DNA of 64,000 nt, taken from Mucilaginibacter pineti. Its GTDB lineage: Bacteria; Bacteroidota; Bacteroidia; Sphingobacteriales; Sphingobacteriaceae. The translations under genes were made by a program, and so were the position numbers. The stretch's first letter is position 1. Each line of letters begins with the position of its first letter. Shown piece after piece: positions 62,558-64,000 of the stretch. The stretch is from contig NZ_FNAI01000001.1 in the NCBI RefSeq assembly GCF_900101875.1, positions 1,018,569 to 1,082,568 on the forward strand, in the 5' to 3' direction. The notes under the pieces were generated by a model that was not told the origin of the DNA, made no database searches, and worked only from the letters and a program-made list of their open reading frames with translations.

Positions 62558-62590
62558 GCGAAGCTAAATGCTTCGCTATTTTTATAATTA
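62558..62590 (+). terminator. Terminator of the integrase
   Basis: GCGAAGC (62558-62564), loop TAAAT, GCTTCGC (62570-62576), then TATTTTTATAA. Confidence 0.8.
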
Positions 62591-62611
62591 CAACTTAAAT
62601 GAATTAATAAA

Positions 62612-63769
62612 ATGAGTGACATAAATTTTGGTTGGTCAAGAATTATTTTAGATCTTGATTATGCTTTCATTAGAAAATACGACTTACATAGTTTGATAGA
62701 TCCTAATATTTTCGCGCACATTGGCTCCGTAACTTTTAATCAACCTGGAAAACTTAAATATCCGTTTAAATTTCCGCCTTTTAAAAAAGAGCAAAGTGTT
62801 CCTTTTCAAAACGAATTTTTAAAGTTATTTGAATCTTTAATCGACCGTTATGATATTAAGCCTGATCCTCACTTAAGTAAATTGTTATTTTTTGCGTATG
62901 CTTATGAATCCGAAAATCAATCCAAAAAATCAGAAATACAAAAACAAAACCGACTTCGATCAAATGGGATATCGTTATTAGAACTTTTGACAGTTCCTCT
63001 ACCTGAATACACTCGAGAAAACTTATGCGAAGCATTTGAAAATGACGATTTATCCCCCAAAGAAGTCGAAGATCGCATCCTAATGTATTTAGGTGTTACT
63101 TCAAATCAGCCAGAAAGTGAATTTATGCAAAATGATAGGCTTGATTGGAATAAGGTTAACAATCAGGTTTTTAAAAAGCTTTTAAGGAGAATACATGCTG
63201 ATACGAATACGTCGCTCGAAATGGAAAATGGCAAGTTCTTAATTATTTCAAAAGAGATAGGAATAAAATTTAATTATAATAGAAGTGGTAACTTTTCATT
63301 TTCTTCCTTCGGTGCCAATAAAAACGTCGAATTGACGCAACTTGTATTTACATCGCTTTTTGAGGAGCAGCACCGAGAAAAAACAGATTTTTATGACGCG
63401 CTACTTGACCATGATTTTGATTCAAATGATAGCAGTAAAGGATTATCTAAAATTTTAGGACTGTGGAATAGATCAAGTCATCATACTCACAATTTAAAGA
63501 ACCTATATGATCTGGTAAAGGCTTATCTATCTGATAACTGCCTAATTAAATTTACAGATGATTCAATCACTACACGAAAGACCAATGATTTCCTTTATGA
63601 GTACTTAATTTTATTGGGTTTATCGGCTAAACTTAATGACAATAGTGTTTCGCAATATACCATAAAAGGAATTAAGGAGAATTTGGATCGATTTAAAAAG
63701 AATAAGACGGCGCTACCAACATTTGCTAATGCTAAATTTCGAAACAGCTTTAAAAATTTAGATCGATAA
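62612..63769 (+). CDS. Unrecognised 385-residue island protein
   Basis: I cannot assign a family. The chain is soluble, charged and AT-rich in codon use like the integrase. Visible segments are an N-terminal SRIILDLDYAFIRKYDLH, a Phe/Lys/Pro-rich stretch at about 45-70, a Lys/Gln-rich helix (SENQSKKSEIQKQNRLRSN), a beta-rich middle (KFLIISKEIGIKFNYNRSGN) and an Asp/Ser/Asn-rich DHDFDSNDSSKG before HHTHNLKNLYDLVKAYL. There is no signal peptide, helicase, nuclease or HTH motif that I can see. As first cargo gene of an integrative island it may be accessory, for example defence or maintenance, but that is unsupported. Confidence 0.8.
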   Translation: MSDINFGWSRIILDLDYAFIRKYDLHSLIDPNIFAHIGSVTFNQPGKLKYPFKFPPFKKEQSVPFQNEFLKLFESLIDRYDIKPDPHLSKLLFFAYAYESENQSKKSEIQKQNRLRSNGISLLELLTVPLPEYTRENLCEAFENDDLSPKEVEDRILMYLGVTSNQPESEFMQNDRLDWNKVNNQVFKKLLRRIHADTNTSLEMENGKFLIISKEIGIKFNYNRSGNFSFSSFGANKNVELTQLVFTSLFEEQHREKTDFYDALLDHDFDSNDSSKGLSKILGLWNRSSHHTHNLKNLYDLVKAYLSDNCLIKFTDDSITTRKTNDFLYEYLILLGLSAKLNDNSVSQYTIKGIKENLDRFKKNKTALPTFANAKFRNSFKNLDR

Positions 63770-63873
63770 ACAAAATATTTTTGATAATCAATGAGGTCAA
63801 ACTTTGTACAAAGGTAGCGCAAGTGTGAACTTTTCAATTGTCACATTATCAATTAATTATGAATATATCGCAT

Positions 63874-63881
63874 TATCTTTG
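63874..63881 (+). promoter_or_regulatory. -7 box before the IS21-like end
   Basis: TATCTTTG matches TAnnTTTG, 19 bases before an ATG at 63901. The IS-like end begins within 10 bases after that ATG, so the promoter may belong to a gene now cut off by the insertion. Confidence 0.45.
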
Positions 63882-63906
63882 TGTCATACAAAAACAGATA
63901 ATGAGG

Positions 63907-64000
63907 TGGAGATTCCGCTCAAACTGACCACCCCATTCCGGTTTAAAGTGACCACCCGTTCCGGGTTCAAACTGACCACCCCATTCCGGAGCAAACTGAC
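63907..64000. mobile_element. Left terminal repeats of an IS21-like insertion sequence (continues past window)
   Basis: After TGGAGATTCCG there are tandem 24-base units: CTCAAACTGACCACCCCATT plus CCGG (63918-63941), TTTAAAGTGACCACCCGTTC plus CGGG (63942-63965), TTCAAACTGACCACCCCATT plus CCGG (63966-63989), and a fourth beginning AGCAAACTGAC at 63990. Multiple long terminal repeats of this AAACTGACCACC type precede istA in Bacteroidota IS21 elements as I know them. The transposase genes would lie beyond base 64000. Confidence 0.75.

Overview
The window looks like chromosomal DNA of a Bacteroidota bacterium, most likely family Sphingobacteriaceae (Mucilaginibacter/Pedobacter-like). The support is protein content (Bacteroidota-type acyl-CoA carboxylase beta subunit, DUF3822-rsmD-coaD cluster, DUF1800/DUF1501 pair, DUF4251 protein, YbiT-type ABC-F, LigD in PE-LIG-POL order), the scarcity of Shine-Dalgarno sequences, and many TAnnTTTG -7 promoter boxes. 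Genus is inference; no rRNA is present.

Layout. 1-850: 5' part of L31 type B, then a gene-free stretch holding a miniature inverted-repeat element inserted in another repeat. 850-3.6 kb: methylmalonyl-CoA epimerase and the iscS-iscU-iscA Fe-S operon. 3.8-9.6 kb: small orphan protein, TPR-like membrane protein, Ung, an Lrp regulator, a DtxR-family regulator overlapping a MntH-UspA fusion behind a palindromic operator, SmpB. 9.6-25 kb: lipoprotein, GH20 hexosaminidase, TrxB, DUF3592 protein, carboxylase, papain-like protease, LOG protein, GuaB, a catalytic/non-catalytic M16 pair and a HEAT-like protein. 25-31.5 kb: ABC ATPase and HlyD adaptor divergent from an NtrC-type regulator and sensor kinase, then an FMN reductase and a secreted thioredoxin. 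31.8-47 kb: secreted carboxypeptidase-regulatory-like protein, HtpG, DUF4251 protein, ClpB, an orphan kinase, LigD and the DUF1501/DUF1800 pair. 47-61 kb: Crp-like regulator with a DUF308 membrane protein, a probable small RNA, SMP-30-like protein, LysS, RecD-like helicase, DUF3822-rsmD-coaD, NUDIX/pyrE with overlapping start codons, SRPBCC protein, ABC-F, a second secreted regulatory-like protein and tRNA-Lys(CTT). 61.2-64 kb: an AT-rich island directly after the tRNA, with a tyrosine recombinase, an unrecognised 385-residue protein and the first 24-bp terminal repeats of an IS21-like element that runs off the window.

The spacers are unusually rich in palindromic repeats. At least eight families recur, and several hairpins have arms made of short repeated phrases. 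The strongest candidates for new biology are the MITE with its target duplication, the ~120-nt RNA gene at 48.7 kb, the tRNA-Lys island with helically phased 9-bp repeats, and three genes whose -7 box ends only 3-5 nt before the start codon. All calls come from reading the sequence; no database search was run.
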